64,000 bases of DNA from Hofstenia miamia (taxonomy: Eukaryota > Xenacoelomorpha > Acoela > Hofsteniidae). The notes under the pieces are model-generated. The model saw nothing but the letters and a program-made list of their open reading frames with translations. It was not told where the DNA came from and did no database searches. Of the stretch, positions 1 to 13,340 are shown piece by piece (the first letter of the stretch is position 1; each line of letters starts with the position of its first letter). The position numbers and the translations under genes were made by a program. Location of the stretch: positions 546,748-610,747 of the forward strand of contig CABFPE010000183.1 of the NCBI GenBank assembly GCA_900660155.1, written 5' to 3'.

Positions 1-31
<31 letters not shown>
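1..31. repeat. TA microsatellite
   Basis: Uninterrupted TA dinucleotides at the left edge of the window, so the true length is unknown. Similar TA tracts recur at 30,502-30,539, 34,119-34,185, 56,104-56,124, 58,656-58,690 and 63,485-63,505, and on both sides of the N gap. Confidence 0.95.
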
Positions 32-32
<1 letters not shown>

Positions 33-2279
33 ACACATATTTAGTTAAGGGCATTACGAAAACTTCAGTAATCAAATAATATATAAAGATGTGCCGTAGA
101 TAGTTATGGGCAACCCCACATATATTTCTTGCTATATGTATTAATGAGAACCCCGTTTAAGGCAGTTCACGAATGAATGCAAAAATCCTTTACCCAGAAA
201 TATTTCAAATATTTCCAATAATGTGCATTATTATTCCATGTAGTATCTCTTTATATTTGAAAGATCTACTCTTGACATTTTTCTACAACAATTTATATAA
301 TCATTTGAATGAAGTTATACTAATTACTGCTTCAAAAACTTTTAAATTGAACTTGAAATATAATAATATGTGCAATAGATATAAAGTACATGTAATGCAA
401 TTGTTGCTTAACTGGGATACATGCATAAAACATGTATAAACATAGGTCATGCATAAAAAGATAGTTGTATAATATTCTAAACAGTTTCAAATATATTATT
501 TCTATCTAAATCCAGTTCCACGGATATACCTGTTTAATATAAAATCATTTCATGTAATATTAATATACATCTGAAAACTACATTGACGTTTATTTATTCA
601 TTTAAGACAGTTTCAATCCAAGTAAATAATTCAACGCCAAAATTTTGCTGTATATCTTTGAACTATTGTATTTAACTAAACTTAGGGTAACAAATTTAGT
701 ATTTTAACAAAATTAGTACATGTACTAATTCACCCATCTGCAACTATATTTCTGAGTTTGAAACAATGTATTTAGGAACACGAAATATGGCATTTGAGGA
801 AGTCGTTTTTGGATAAAGAATAGAAACATTTTTGACAATATGCTAGCATGTTGATGAAATTAATATATTAGTTTAGTACATGAATAATATGAAAGAATAA
901 CTGCAATTCACATTTTTGGTAAATTCAATTTAATTAAACAAGCATACTGTGTTTTCTTTACCTACTTTGAGTTTGCTGATTGCAGGTATACAATAAATAA
1001 ATGTAAAACCAAAATTAATGTATCTATGTCTCTATATACATATGTTAATCTACTTTTAGTCACCTAATATAATTTCTCAACATATTAAACATTTGTGATA
1101 TTTTTAAGTACTTTTTGACACCAGATCATTCATTATAAATATACGTTCTTATTTGAAAATGTGACTTTTGCTGAACAATAGAGAGTGATAATATGAGTTT
1201 AGTAAAGACCAGAACACGACCAGATCAGAATATTCACTACCCAAGCCCGACCTTACCCGAAATTTAAACTACTACTAGCAATACTTACCAACTTGGATCT
1301 CTCTCAATTCAATTAATGATTAACATTGATAACGCAAAGATATTCATTCCTTTTTATTTCAATCTTTCTCAAATCGAATAGTGACTAACATTAGTATCTT
1401 TTTGCTCAATCAGTCTAAACTTTGAACTCGGCCCAACTTGACCCGACAATTTGTTACTCAAACCCGAAGCCCAAAATCTGATAGGGTTTAATAGGATGCT
1501 CGTTGTTATTAAGCTGTTTTTGGAGATCATCAAAAATTTTTGAAAAATTCAGTGTTCATGTTTCAATTAAATGTAAAAATTTTGTGCTGTATGCATTGAT
1601 TGGCCTCTCTGTGTCTAGATATTATGAAGGTTAATTGTCCATTTTAAATTATTCATCATACTATGCGTATGACCTTTATTTACCAGAAATCCGATTTCCC
1701 CATTTTGTATAGCATAGTATCCACTGATAGCTCTCTATCATGATCCATTTTTTAATCATTGGAATAGGTGGACTACCAATTTCATGAACAAATGCTGGTG
1801 CAAGTATTGTTCCTTGTTATCTTAATTTTTTCAAGATACCATCAATGTGCATGATTTGGCAGGCAATCTAGCTTTGCACGCATTAGAGCACATACAGACC
1901 CTGGAGTTGCAATATTACCTCTAAGAATGCTAAAATACTTGCAACAATTGATTTCAGATTTATTGATGACCAGGAAGACCTCTTTATCATTCAGAACATC
2001 TATACCACTAGTTTTTTTGTTCTCTCAATTTGTTTCACTTTGCATTGGGCTGTGACTATTTCATATCTAGAAAGAACTTCTGTATGGAAGGGTGTCTCAT
2101 TTTTTTCAATGCTTTTTGAAAAGTCTGTTGAGATGACCAGTTGGTTGTGTGCTAGTTGCAACAAAATGTGCTCAATGTTTGCCATGTAAGACATCCATCA
2201 ATCTATGCAAAGAATATTGACAAGTGCAAATGTAACCCAAGGACATAGAAAAGGCGGTGTTCATAGCACCATACTGACT
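32..2279. other. AT-rich non-coding stretch
   Basis: I see no gene. CpG is ordinary up to about 1.5 kb (for example around 1,210-1,265 and 1,430-1,500, a repeat-like patch rich in CCCGA) and becomes scarce after that. The 88-codon frame at 173-439 has no recognisable motif and looks like chance. Confidence 0.6.
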
Positions 2280-3060
2280 GTATGAATAGATATACATGGC
2301 GTTCAGACTATGCAATGCACCAGCAACCTTTCAGCAATACATAATGAAAGATTTGAAAAACAAAAAGCACAAAATAGAAGAAGGGATCAATGTGTACATC
2401 ATAATATCAAGCAACACAGTCAGAGAACATACAGAACACTACAGATACTAAAAGAAGCAGGTCTAAAAATAAATAGTAAAAAATATGACATCCTGAAAGG
2501 GAAAATAATTTTCCTTGGAAGGATAATGCAGAAAGAAAAAATAAGCATGAAAGACAATATGAAGTAATGATAAAGAAAATCAAAAAACCGATCAACAAAA
2601 AGGACTTACAAAGAATAATGGTTTTTTCCAATTAATACGGAAGCTTTATACCAAATATAGCAGGAAAAAACATTGATGAAAAAATCAGTCCCATTCATAT
2701 GGACAAGGAAAGAACAGAATGAACTAAACAACATCAAAGAAGAATTATCAAAGCTACCATCACTGAATACCCCCGACTACACAAAAGAGTTTATACTAGA
2801 TTGCGGCCCAGTAAAGTAGCAATAGGGGCGACACTCAGACAAGAAAAAAACTGTAAAGAAGCACCAGTCCAATTATTTAGCCAAAAATTTAAAACAAGCA
2901 AGTAAAATTTTGGATCAAGGAAACTTGAAATGCTGGCATTAATTGAATGCATAAAAAAGTTTAGACACTTCTTCTAAGATAACTGAATGTCCACAATCAC
3001 TGCAGCCTGGCATAGTAACTCAGCATAGAAAGGCACTTTCATCAAAAGAAGACACAAGTA
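2280..3060 (+). mobile_element. Old Ty3-type RT/RNase H fossil
   Basis: Conceptual translation shows the Ty3-type reverse transcriptase signature around 2,300-2,345 (CNAP.TFQQY-like), followed by a stretch resembling the RT thumb and the start of RNase H. The same order is seen in the larger element at about 14.27-14.98 kb, and the two are clearly related at protein level. No LTRs were found beside it. It is heavily broken, has many interruptions, and looks older than the 9.8-18.3 kb element. Confidence 0.75.
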
Positions 3061-3479
3061 AATTCAGGTGAACATAATTGATTCAAATTTTGCAAACATG
3101 CAAATTTCCACCTTGATGTTGAAAAAAACTGCAATGGTGAGCAAGGTTCCAAATATTGTCATGAAACATCATTGCCATTGCTGCAAGAAAAGTATCTTCT
3201 GACAGAAGAAACTGTGTTTTTCAGGACAATTTGCTGAATCAATAATGAGTGTCTATGTATGGCCAGAAAATGAAAAAATTTAACATTATTTTTTAATAGA
3301 ACACACAAGAGCATGGCTCACAACTCTACTGTGAAACTAATGCATTTGTCTTCACTTCAAGTGAGAAAATATAAATCCTTTTTGATGAAAATTTAATCCA
3401 TTGTTGTGAATGAATTTAAACTTGAGAATAACTATGATTAGTGATATTTGGATTGATATTAAAGATTCTGCTTTTGATA

Positions 3480-3808
3480 TTGAGATGACCCCTGAACAAT
3501 GTTGAGTTGAGTTTAAGTTACTAAGAACAAGTTCAAGGTTTTATATTTCAAGTTTGAGTTCAAGTATATTGAGTATTTTTCTAATTCTGAGTTTTTTAGG
3601 GTAAAAACAGTTATTTTACAATATTTCTAAGCATAAAATAGTTATTAGCAATTGGTAAGGAAATTGAAATTTAACATAATATAATTTTTACAGTATTTTC
3701 AATTAAGTTTGAATTCAAATTTCAATGATTTATATTCAGAGTTTTTCTGATCAAGTTTTGCAAGCTTTTTTGAGTTCAAGTTCTTAACATTCCAAGTACT
3801 TGGAAACC
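3480..3808 (+). repeat. Dispersed repeat, CpG-decayed copy
   Basis: This matches the repeat at about 28,591-28,905 over most of its length, with shared blocks such as TTCTTAACATTCC and the GAGTTTTTC context. Nearly every CpG of the right-hand copy is TpG or CpA here. It abuts the left arm of the large inverted repeat that starts near 3,811. The family is not recognised. Confidence 0.75.
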
Positions 3809-3810
3809 CT

Positions 3811-5030
3811 GAACCAAATTACAAAACAGATTAGTTATGTTTGAAATTTGAAGAGATTAAACCTGATTTGTGAACATAGAAGAAGTGACAAAACTTGTGA
3901 CATAGACACTTGAAAAAAATAAGTAAGGAGAATGTTGCAGAAATTTGGTTGATGAAAAGCTCTTAATTTCTTAATACTAATTAGGCTAGTTTAATCTTCA
4001 TACTCTTTCTAATTGGAATTAAAACAGTTTGCTTTTAACTATTTTCTAAATTTTTCTTTATTGGTATTTGCTTATTCTAAGTTACATGATTGCTTTGTAC
4101 ATATTTTATCTGATAACTGTATGTTGCATTTTAACATTTTCATGAATATTTCTTTACTCTGTGTAATCTTGGTTTTGGCGATGCAAATTGAATCAAATTT
4201 CAGTCACACTATCTTTTTTTATATTATAAAACTATCTAAGATAGATGCAAGCTTAAACATTATAGATACCTGGAATTAGTAATGTCTTCACCAAATTCCC
4301 AAATTCACAATTGATGTTTTAAACACAGCTCATCTTTTGTTTTAGGCTAAATTGCTAGGAGTATTTTATTTTCTTGCACCATTGTCACCTTTGCATACAA
4401 TGAACTTAGCAAAAATGTATGTTAAAACTAAATTGGATATATTTATATGTAATAATAATGAATGTCTGGTTGTGAATATTAAATTATTTCAATGAAAGTA
4501 TAAGTAATTATGTTTTTTTCCTCTTTAAATTATATTTTAAACATGCTTAGACTTGTTAGAAAGTAATTTAAGTTGTTTATTTAATTCTTAAGAATACTTT
4601 GCTCAAAATTTGCTTCTTTATCAAATGAGTAATGTAGGCTCTTAATTCAACTGTTTAAATGCTTCTATCAGTTATATTAGTAAACACTCATTTGTTGAGT
4701 TAGGAATAATATTCTTAAATGCATGATTTACCCAGTTAAAAAACAGTGGAAAAATCATTGTCTTTCTTTGATAAATTTGTTAAATAATGAACCTCATAGA
4801 GTAAATTCAAAATGGAGTTATCAAATTTACAAATCACTCCTTTTGAAAATTACAATATACTAAAGTTATTTGCACAACAATTGACATAATCAAAGTTAAA
4901 TAAATATAATAAAATGTAGTCTAATGTTAAGGTTATTGAGTAGTAGCAAAACCAAATTAATGATGAGATTATAACCAAAAATGCATCAGGAACAACCACA
5001 AACCTGTGATGGGGTTTTCATCCTGCTTCC
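3811..5030 (+). repeat. Left arm of large inverted repeat
   Basis: It pairs, with many mismatches and small indels, with the reverse complement of about 5,735-6,941. Anchors include GAACCAAATTACAA at the outer end, ATAGATGCAAGCTT against the equivalent AAGATAGATGCAGG, and GATGGGGTT at the inner end. The arm contains an 88-codon frame (4,013-4,279). The opposite arm also keeps an overlapping frame with similar residues (..LAMQI.. and KIDA), so the repeat may once have been coding, but I do not recognise the protein. Confidence 0.75.
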
Positions 5031-5242
5031 TCTATTCTTGCAGCAACCATCTTTGTGAAATATGTTGCCATGGAAGACAAGAAACAAAACCTAAGTAAAT
5101 GAGTTTTTGAGTAGCATAAATAAGCCAGTTGAGGACTGAGTCATCATATTCTCAATATTGACAATCATACTCTAAGATTATCAGTTAAACAATGACTCCT
5201 TCACATACTGTCATTGTTAGCATAAAGTCATTGCATGACAAT

Positions 5243-5432
5243 TGTAGAATCAGTGGAGGTGATTCTAGCAAACAAGAAGAGAATACAGTTCCAACTCTTT
5301 CTATTTACAAATGCTTTGTTCTTTATATACACTGCTATTTACAATATGTACAAATATGACAACAACCAGTCACCAACAAGAAAAGCATGAGGTCTGGCTG
5401 ATAAATAATATCAACTCCTGGCTGATGCTACA
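5243..5432 (-). mobile_element. Solo LTR of the TRIM-like family
   Basis: In minus orientation this 190-bp segment begins TGTAGCATCAG and ends GATTCTACA. It matches both LTRs of the miniature element at 24,623-25,385 over its full length. Perfect 4-bp target duplications (CAAT) flank it at 5,239-5,242 and 5,433-5,436. A lone LTR with a target duplication is the usual product of recombination between the two LTRs of an element. It lies in the loop between the arms of the large inverted repeat. Confidence 0.92.
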
Positions 5433-5734
5433 CAATCACTGACAGTACACACACAAAACAATATGCCCAAAACATTTAAAAGCTTAATAGCTTGCAAACA
5501 TTTCTATGTATATTGTAATGGCATTGTGAATGGACTGTCAGATAGATGTATGTCCTGGTTAAACATTTACAGTGGCAGTCTATGACAGAGTCATTGCTTA
5601 ACCAATATGCTAACAAAGCAATTGTTAGCATCAGGAATAATGTGGTTCAGTTCTGGACTTGCTTACTTTCCCACATGAAAGCTACTCTATTTAGATTTCC
5701 TCACTTGTCTTCTGTGTGGCTGGTATGAGGAAGA

Positions 5735-6941
5735 GAAAGAAAGAACTAAGTGAGAACCCCATCATGGGTTTTTGGTCATTGATGTGATATTTCTGTAATT
5801 TCATGATAAATTTAGTTTTTTTACTATTCAAAAATTTTAGCATTAAGCTACATTTTAGTGTATTTGATAAACTTTATTTTCTGTCAATTGGAAATGAATC
5901 ACTTTAGTTTATTGCAGTAATTTGTAAATTTGATAGCTCTGTTATAGACTAATCTTAGGAGAGTCATTATCAATCTAATTTATTCAAAAGAACAATTATT
6001 TTTAAATGATCTGTTGACTAGAGATGATGACATGCTTAGGAACTAATTCTTGACTCAAATAATGAGTGTTTACTAACTTACCTGATAAAAGCATTTCAAC
6101 AGTTTATGTAAAATCCTAAAATGCTCATTTAGTAAAATAACTAAGTTTAAGTAAAGTAATCTTAAAACTTAATAAACAACCAAAAGCTAACTTCAAACAA
6201 ATTTAGGAGTTGAAAATTCATAATTCAAAGAAGAAGAAGAATATAATCATTTATTCATTCATTGAAAGTATTTTAATAATTACAACTGGACATTCACAAG
6301 AAATGATTAACATTACATAAAAATAAGTTTGATTTGATTTAAGTTACATTTGTGCTAACTTTCATTATATGCAAATGTGACTTATAGTGCAAGAAAATAT
6401 AAACTCCTAAACAATTTAAACTAGTACAAAGGATGAGCTTTATCTGCAACATCAAATTATGACACTGGCAATTTGGTGATTGTATTTTTTATCCCAAATG
6501 TCAATCATGATAAAGCCTGCATCTATCTTATATATTTTTTTAATATAAAATAAGATAAAGTAACAAAACTTGATTTTTATTTGCATAGCTAAACACAAAG
6601 GAACTACTGATGAAGAAAATTTTGTACAAAATGAAAATAGTAAAATAAAGGTATCAGATAAATATCTACACACTGATCATATAGCTTAGAACAAGTAAAC
6701 ACCAATTAAGAATGATTTTGGAAAGTAGTTGAAAGCAAATTATTTTCTTTCCAAGCAGAAAAAGTATCAGGATTTAATCAACTTAAATATTATTTTTAAA
6801 CTTTAGAGCTTTTTTTCAACTGTCTGTCTGGTACTCTGTCCATACTCACTTTTTTTCACATGCTTGCATCACATATTTTAGAGCTTCTTCTAAGTTTATG
6901 AATCAATTATTCCTTTTCAACCTGTCTTGTAATTTGGTTCT
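5735..6941 (-). repeat. Right arm of large inverted repeat
   Basis: Reverse-complement partner of 3,811-5,030. The loop between the arms is about 700 bp and includes the later solo LTR. The arms differ substantially by eye, so this is an old structure and not an assembly hairpin. Confidence 0.75.
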
Positions 6942-9459
6942 TGGCAAATGGATAGTTTATGCAGTCAAATTTCTACAAGTACAGAACAAATCTCAAGTTG
7001 TCCTTGATTCTTCATCAAAAAGTTTAACACATTAATTTTTGTTTGTCACAATTATTATTTATAATAGATATAATTTTTCAAATAATTAATTCTCTAATCA
7101 TTTTGAGGGTCACATTACATGCCCTCATTCAATTATGTTACAAAAAAATAGATGTGCTTCCTTGCTGTACAGCAACTCATTTGCTCTCTTGGCTAACTCT
7201 TCTACCTCTTCCTAGGTCCAATTAATGTCTGCATACTCTTCAGTTTTAGTGAACTTCATTGCTACTTTCTTTTCAGCATGCATGTTTTTGGCATAACATA
7301 GAAAGTGAAGTGTTTCACTACACTACATCTTAGCTCATTTATGTGTTTTCAAAAGTACTTGTAGAAGCATCTATACAACTTAAGTCCTTTTAGCACTACT
7401 AAGAGCATCATTACTGTGTCTACATCTGAGGTGTGCACTCTACTGCTATATATCAGATTATTCAGATAAATGAATTTGAATACATTGAATAGTGATTAAG
7501 GTGCCTCAGAATCATGGTAAATGGAACTCATGTTCTGTACTACTTCATCCAAAGTAATGTTCTCTGGATGATTGCTTTGGGCTTTCTCATTGACATGATC
7601 TCAATTCAACAATTTGCATCATAAATCTTAAGATGTTCTGCTAACAAATCAGTCCAAACTAGATTGTTGACACCAGAGAATAAATTATTGCCCACCATTT
7701 CCATTTCTTTTAAAGAATGCAATACATTACCTACATAAATGCATTTTCCTTACCATTCTTATATAAATCTAGAGACATTATGAAACCTGTGCACACTCTC
7801 CAAGGTATCTTGCTGCATACATATTTTCATCAATGTCTTTAGTGTCAGCAGTCAGCTATTTTCTGAGCTTTCAGTAGTGAATTAACATAGCTTTCATTAG
7901 TAGACATAGGTATGCAGTTTTCCTTTTAATCCTCTATTTAAGTAAGACTATGGGTACTGATCAAGTTGGTGGTGATAAACACAGATTCTTGTGTGTATTG
8001 AGATCTTTTAGTAACTCCATTACAGTTCCATTTGTTACACTAGCTGCTCCTCAAACAGTAGCTGGATAGTTCATAATTGCTGTATCAATCATATTCCAAA
8101 ACTCTTCAGATAAACCATGTTGTCTCAGATGCTGCTTTCTTTCATTGGAATTAACAATTTGGAAGTTATGCACTCTACATTATTAGCTAAGTGCTTTCTG
8201 GGTTTGAGTAGTTGCTTTATTTCATGTGTAGTGAATGATGGTCATGAACAGCATTTCACATGAAGCTGTTTGCAGTTCTTTACACAGACCAAATTCTTTC
8301 ATTGTAGGAATCCTGTTAATAACCAAAACTGAATACTAGTGCCAAGTGGTGCCATCATAATTCATACTGTTCTACTTAGAAATTCTGTCTCATTGCCTGT
8401 GATCAGTTGTGAATTTCATCTCTGAAAATTGTTGAATTTTTCTTATCAAAATTTTAACTGAGGGATGATAGTTTTGACCCAATGGACTGATATCTATCTG
8501 TGGCCAATTTTTTTAGGTTGGTTTTTCAACTTTGAGTGTTTCCCATTTAGAATTAATCTCTTCCTTTTCATAAATTCTAAAGAGACAATAATTTCTGTGA
8601 TTTCATGAAAATCTGCAATAACTCTGCTGTGAATTAACATGTTGATGGTAAATCTTGGAACAGTTGAACTTTGTTGTAACAATTCACTATTGAATGAAAC
8701 TCTGGGTATAAAATAACTATAAATTCAGATAAAATAAAATCCCACCTATGAAAATGTTAAATAAATGTCCTGTCCATTTATTCCCATTCAAAATAAACAG
8801 GCTTAGAACAATTGTACATGTTTGAGATTCAGGTTACAAAAATTTTTTTGTACTTGTATCTTTAGCTTGTAGGCCCTACATTTTAACAATTTTCTATCAT
8901 TTCCAAAATTAATGTGACCAGCACATGTAACAAATCCAGTGGGCAGCTATGCATTAAGATCATGTTTATTCATTTAGATTAATTGCTGTGAGTGTAATGA
9001 TTTTCCCATGCTGTTAAACATGTAGTTCATTAAAATGATATCAGGACAATCAATACATGTACAAATGTGAGTAATTTTTATTGAATTTTTTATGAAAATT
9101 CCTGAACAGCTATAATGAAACCCATCTACAATGATGAAATTTCATTAGCCCCTTAGAATCATTACAACAAAGTTCAACAGTATAGCCATTAAATTGAATG
9201 CAATATTCAGTCTGTATTACATAGCATCCATACTTTGTAATGTTGTTAATGGGATCTGTTGTTCTACCTATATTCTTTGTGAATTTCCATAAGTAAACAT
9301 TTTCCATAATAGTCTTGATGTTAAGTAGTTTTTAGGATGTCAATTTTCAAATACTTTGCTAAACCTATGAGTAACTTCACATTTTGCAACTTTCCCAATC
9401 TTAATATATCTGACAACCTTTGGTAGAGCATGTGCCCATGCCCAGTCAGTAGCCTGTAG
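6942..9459. other. CpG-poor non-genic stretch, degraded
   Basis: No intact gene. Minus-strand translation between about 7.5 and 8.7 kb gives short coding-like runs (including a 62-codon frame at 8,494-8,682) separated by interruptions. I could not assign them to any family. They may be remnants of a mobile element. Confidence 0.4.
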
Positions 9460-9824
9460 TGTAGAGTCACTTGGGGCCCTTCTTTAATTTTATTTATTCA
9501 ATTATTGGCACCCTCCAATTAATTTGGTGCTATTTGCCTTCTTTGATTTAGTGATTTTGTTAATTTGTAGTTTTTCTAACTTAAGTTTCAAATTTAGTAA
9601 TTGTCCCCTTGATTTAGAGACTACATGTAATTGCTTGTTTAATTTGTGAGGGAAACAAGTGAATTTTTGTAAAATGGTAAATATTTACCTTTTCTTGTAA
9701 TAAATAGGGAACTTATTGTTATCAAACACCAAATAAATTTCATTCTCACTGGATAACATTTGCTTTATTTTTCTTTATTACTTTACTAACATTTTTAGAT
9801 CTGGTATTGTTAATATGATAATAA
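9460..9824 (+). repeat. Left piece of older solo LTR
   Basis: It begins TGTAGAGTCAC like the 5' LTR at 9,825 and shares blocks with it (CCCCTTGATT, TGAGGGAAAC) but is clearly diverged. Its other piece lies at 18,297-18,794, beyond the younger inserted element. The outer flanks carry the same 4 bases, GTAG (9,456-9,459 and 18,795-18,798), as expected for the original target duplication. Confidence 0.85.
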
Positions 9825-10772
9825 TGTAGAGTCACTCAGGGACTTGTTTTGATTTTTTTAGAGCATTTATTCGATCTAGTTTTGTATTGTAATATTCTAC
9901 ATCAGTGTGACATCACCCAAGTAATTTCGACATTAGGTTGCTATCTTTAGTTTGTTGTCCCCTCGATGCTGCTTACTTAGATTGCTCAAATTTACTTTAT
10001 GAGGGAAACGGAGTGCTTAGCATGATTTAACTACGTTGACAATTGTAAACAAAGGCAGGTAATAAATGCTTTTTTGTATAAAAACTGAGAGACTTGTAGA
10101 GAATGGTTAATAGATTTTATCTAGCCTCAACTACTGTTTTACTATCATATTTTCTCTTTTACTATTTTTTTGATATGAAAGTAATTGCTTAAGCTTGGCG
10201 ACAATTTGGGAGTACTTTCTCAAGTACAGGGCAACACATAGCTCCTGGAGGTCTTGTAGACTATTCAGCCCAAATTGTGGACCCATTAGGTTATGAATAC
10301 AGTTAGGTATAGGCAAATAATAAACCTCTCATTTGAAGTTAAACACATACATGCACTTATACAAACTAACACTGTGATGATACCATGCCATTAGGTAGCA
10401 TGAATATCTGGCAATTACAGAGTATTTAATAGTGAGATGAGAGATAACAATGAAAATGAGATCCTTTATTTTTTGATGTGAGATAGAAATTAAAAGTGAG
10501 AAAAATAGGGTAGCACCAGTCATTAAGGTTAAGCACTTTACTTCTTTACTTTCCTCTGGAGACATTGCTTTGGCTGGAAGCCATATGAATTGGTCATCTT
10601 GGATTTTACCTAAAGTAATAACTTACTTGGATGAATTACTGATGTTATATCTATAAGTTCTTTGCTATTCTATTATATTGGAATCATGGCTGCTTTTGTA
10701 TGAATGCTATTAAACCTTCTGCAGAGTTAATGAGTTTCTAGTTAAATTACCTTACCAGCCCAGGAATCTACA
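9825..10772 (+). repeat. 5' LTR of the Ty3-type fossil
   Basis: It starts TGTAGAGTCACTCAGG and ends AATCTACA. It matches 17,400-18,296 nearly base for base apart from scattered substitutions and small length differences. The apparent minus-strand reading frames at 10,131-10,316 and 10,329-10,565 are chance frames inside the LTR; they recur in the 3' LTR for that reason. Confidence 0.92.
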
Positions 10773-10788
10773 TGGCAACCATGACAGG
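10773..10788 (+). promoter_or_regulatory. tRNA primer-binding site
   Basis: TGGCAACCATGACAGG begins immediately after the 5' LTR. A TGG start is the complement of a tRNA CCA end. The miniature element has a similar site, TGGTGACTGTGACAGA, at 24,813-24,828. I cannot name the priming tRNA from memory. Confidence 0.75.
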
Positions 10789-11177
10789 TTGCTGACGTGA
10801 TAACTATCTATTTTGTTCTGGATGCTGGCTTGTTTTTCATTTTTGGTGCGTATCAGCTGGGATAGTTGTTTCCCCTGATCACTGTCAGACTTCAGTGTAA
10901 GTTTACCAGCCAACATTTATTCTAACTTCCCCACCCTTGGATGATGATGATGAAACTCTTAGTGTATCTTGTTTGGCTGATGCCATCTGTTAAACTCCTT
11001 ATTTTGTCTTACTTTAGTAGTGCTTTATGTGTTGGATTTAGTACCAAATACCACTGTGTTCCCCCATTTGGTCTGTTAGTTGTCATTACTTCTATGAGCC
11101 CTGTGTTTTCTTTTGTGTTTGTGGAAGTGCTCCCTACTGTCAGTTATTGGAAATTATTTTTCTGTTAGTAAGTTGTT

Positions 11178-12830
11178 ATGGATTCTAGTTGTACAGTTAC
11201 TTATTCCCCTACTTTTGGAACTTCTCTGATTCAGAGTGTCCTCTGTACAAGCATTGGTAGCCTGGATGTTACCCCTTGTACCATTGGAACTTTACATGAT
11301 TTTTCTCAGCCCAATTCTCTTACCCCAATTACACAGAGGATGGATCAGAATGCTTCAACCATCCCTTATAGTGATGCTAGTACAATGATCCCCAGATTTC
11401 ACAGGAACTTGTGCCATATCCTGAACACTCAGAATGCTCCTCCTCCTATTCCTAGTTAACCTCACAGCCATGGTAGTGATGCTAATCCGTCCTCCATTCT
11501 GCATTTTGATGTCCACAATGCTGAAGTCGAACATTTAAAAGAAGGCTTATCACAGCAAGTAGCCATGAGGATGGAGAGTGAACGCCATGCAGAGTCCCTT
11601 CAGGCCGAAATTAATACACAGCATGTTGCGTATCAGAGAATGGAGAGGCAGATGCTAGAGTTGCAATTGCCTTGGAGCTCCAAATCCATGAATTGAAGAA
11701 TGCTGTTAGCAACGCCAACCACCAAGATGAGGTACCATCATGCTGAAATGATGAATACCTTACTCATGCTGAGCTCAATGAAGCCTTAGATGAATTGGCA
11801 GAACAAATAATTGGTTGGTTAGCACATATGGTTAAAGCAGTCAATGTGAGCCACCCAGCACACACAGCTTCAGTTCCTTCTTTTGGAGACTCTCCAGTGC
11901 TATCTAATTTTGTTCCACTCTGCACAAATGCTCTAAGCAGTCATCCCACATTCACACAATCAACAATTACTCAAGTATTGACCCTCACTACCAGAGCTAC
12001 CCCTCAAGCTGGGTACGTCTGCTCCCTGTCTGATCCAGTTAGCACTGTCATGATGCCCACTTGCAAAGAACATGTAAGTGACATCAGCCCACCAGGAGTC
12101 AAAGACCAACTGAGATACTGTAAATCCATTCTTCCTCTTGAATTGAATGGACAAATGCAAGTGTTTAGTAAACATTCAGTTCTCCCAAAATTTACTGGTC
12201 AGATTGATGCTGTGTCACAATCTTTTGATGAGTGGTTCTTTTTGTTCAAGCTCACTATGAAGCAATATAAGAACTCACAAGAGTCAGTGGTGTCTCAGTT
12301 TCCACTCTACCTCAGTGGTTTGGCTTACGACCAATATATGATGCTTGATTGCCATATCAAAACCAACTATCAGTTATTGATTGGGTTCTTTGAGGATCAT
12401 TATTGGGCCCCACACATAAAACATCAGTATAAAGCCTTATTGTGCAATATGTCATTTAAGTTTGGAGATGACATAAGAAATTATATTACCCAGGTGGAGC
12501 AACTCTTTTGATTAAGCAGCCTCTTGAGGGAATACTCCTGTCATGATCTTTTCTCATATATATGTTGAGGGTTCCCTCCCTCCATCAGAAACAGGTTAGA
12601 AGTCAAGTGTGATCCAGAAGAGAGCCTGCATGAAATCATTCAAAAAGCCATCAGCATGGTATATATGCTGCATAACTCCCATCAGATTGATAAGAACATC
12701 ACCAATCTCTCAGGTGTGAAAAAAAGTCGAATTTTAGAAAGCCAGCTTCTAAAAAGGGATTCAACCTGTCTTCAGGCAGGTGCTTTACATGTGGGGAAAG
12801 GGGCACCTCAAGTCCCAATGTAAAGCTAAG
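11178..12830 (+). pseudogene. gag-like region of the Ty3 fossil
   Basis: A long Ser/Thr/Pro-rich, then hydrophilic, stretch upstream of the protease. The clearest frame is 11,795-12,511, including FDEWFFLFKLTMKQY-like text typical of Ty3 gag capsid. A CCHC-type zinc knuckle (CFTCGE..., with H and C downstream) lies at about 12,780-12,830. As family knowledge, Gag forms the particle and the knuckle binds RNA. It is broken. Confidence 0.7.
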
Positions 12831-13019
12831 ATACAACTTATAGCTGATGGCAAAGGATTTATCATGGATGAGCCAGACACATTGCCTCTGGTAGAGAACC
12901 TAGTTGATTTAGTAACAAACGATCTCATTATGTTGCAAGATTTAAATTAGATGGAGGGCTGCCTCCTCTCAATTACACACAGAACATCCTGGTCGTCACC
13001 CAGCTCATAAGGAAAAATT

Positions 13020-13340
13020 TAATACCTGTAGAGATAAATGGAAACATATTCAATGCTACTGTTGACACTGGCACTGCTGCTTCCATCATCAGCAATGAGT
13101 GTTGCCAAGGGCTGTGTTTCAGCCAAGAGTCTTTAGATCCCTCTTGCATTAAGCTCATCAATGTCTCAGGAAACCCTCTATCTCTTAAAGGGAAGTTGCA
13201 AGATGCTTCTATCAGGATTCACACTGAACCATTTGAGGTTGATCTTCTCATTATTGACACTTCAGATCACCAACTCCCTTACGACCTTATATTGGGAAAT
13301 GATTTTTTAGAGAGGAATTCTTGCATAATCAATTACAAGA
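13020..13340 (+). pseudogene. Aspartic protease region of Ty3 fossil
   Basis: The active-site motif (TVDTGTAASII) is readable near 13,058-13,090. About 70 residues later comes the second-half signature (LPYDLILGNDFL) around 13,270-13,310. This is the normal layout of a retroelement protease, which matures the polyprotein. Confidence 0.85.

Noticed and set aside
7500-8700. Possible minus-strand gene
   Set aside because: Only short, interrupted coding-like runs with no recognisable family; reported as degraded DNA only.
10131-10565. Two adjacent minus-strand reading frames, recurring at 17,654-18,166
   Set aside because: They are identical because they lie in the two LTRs of one element; no motif, no codon signal.
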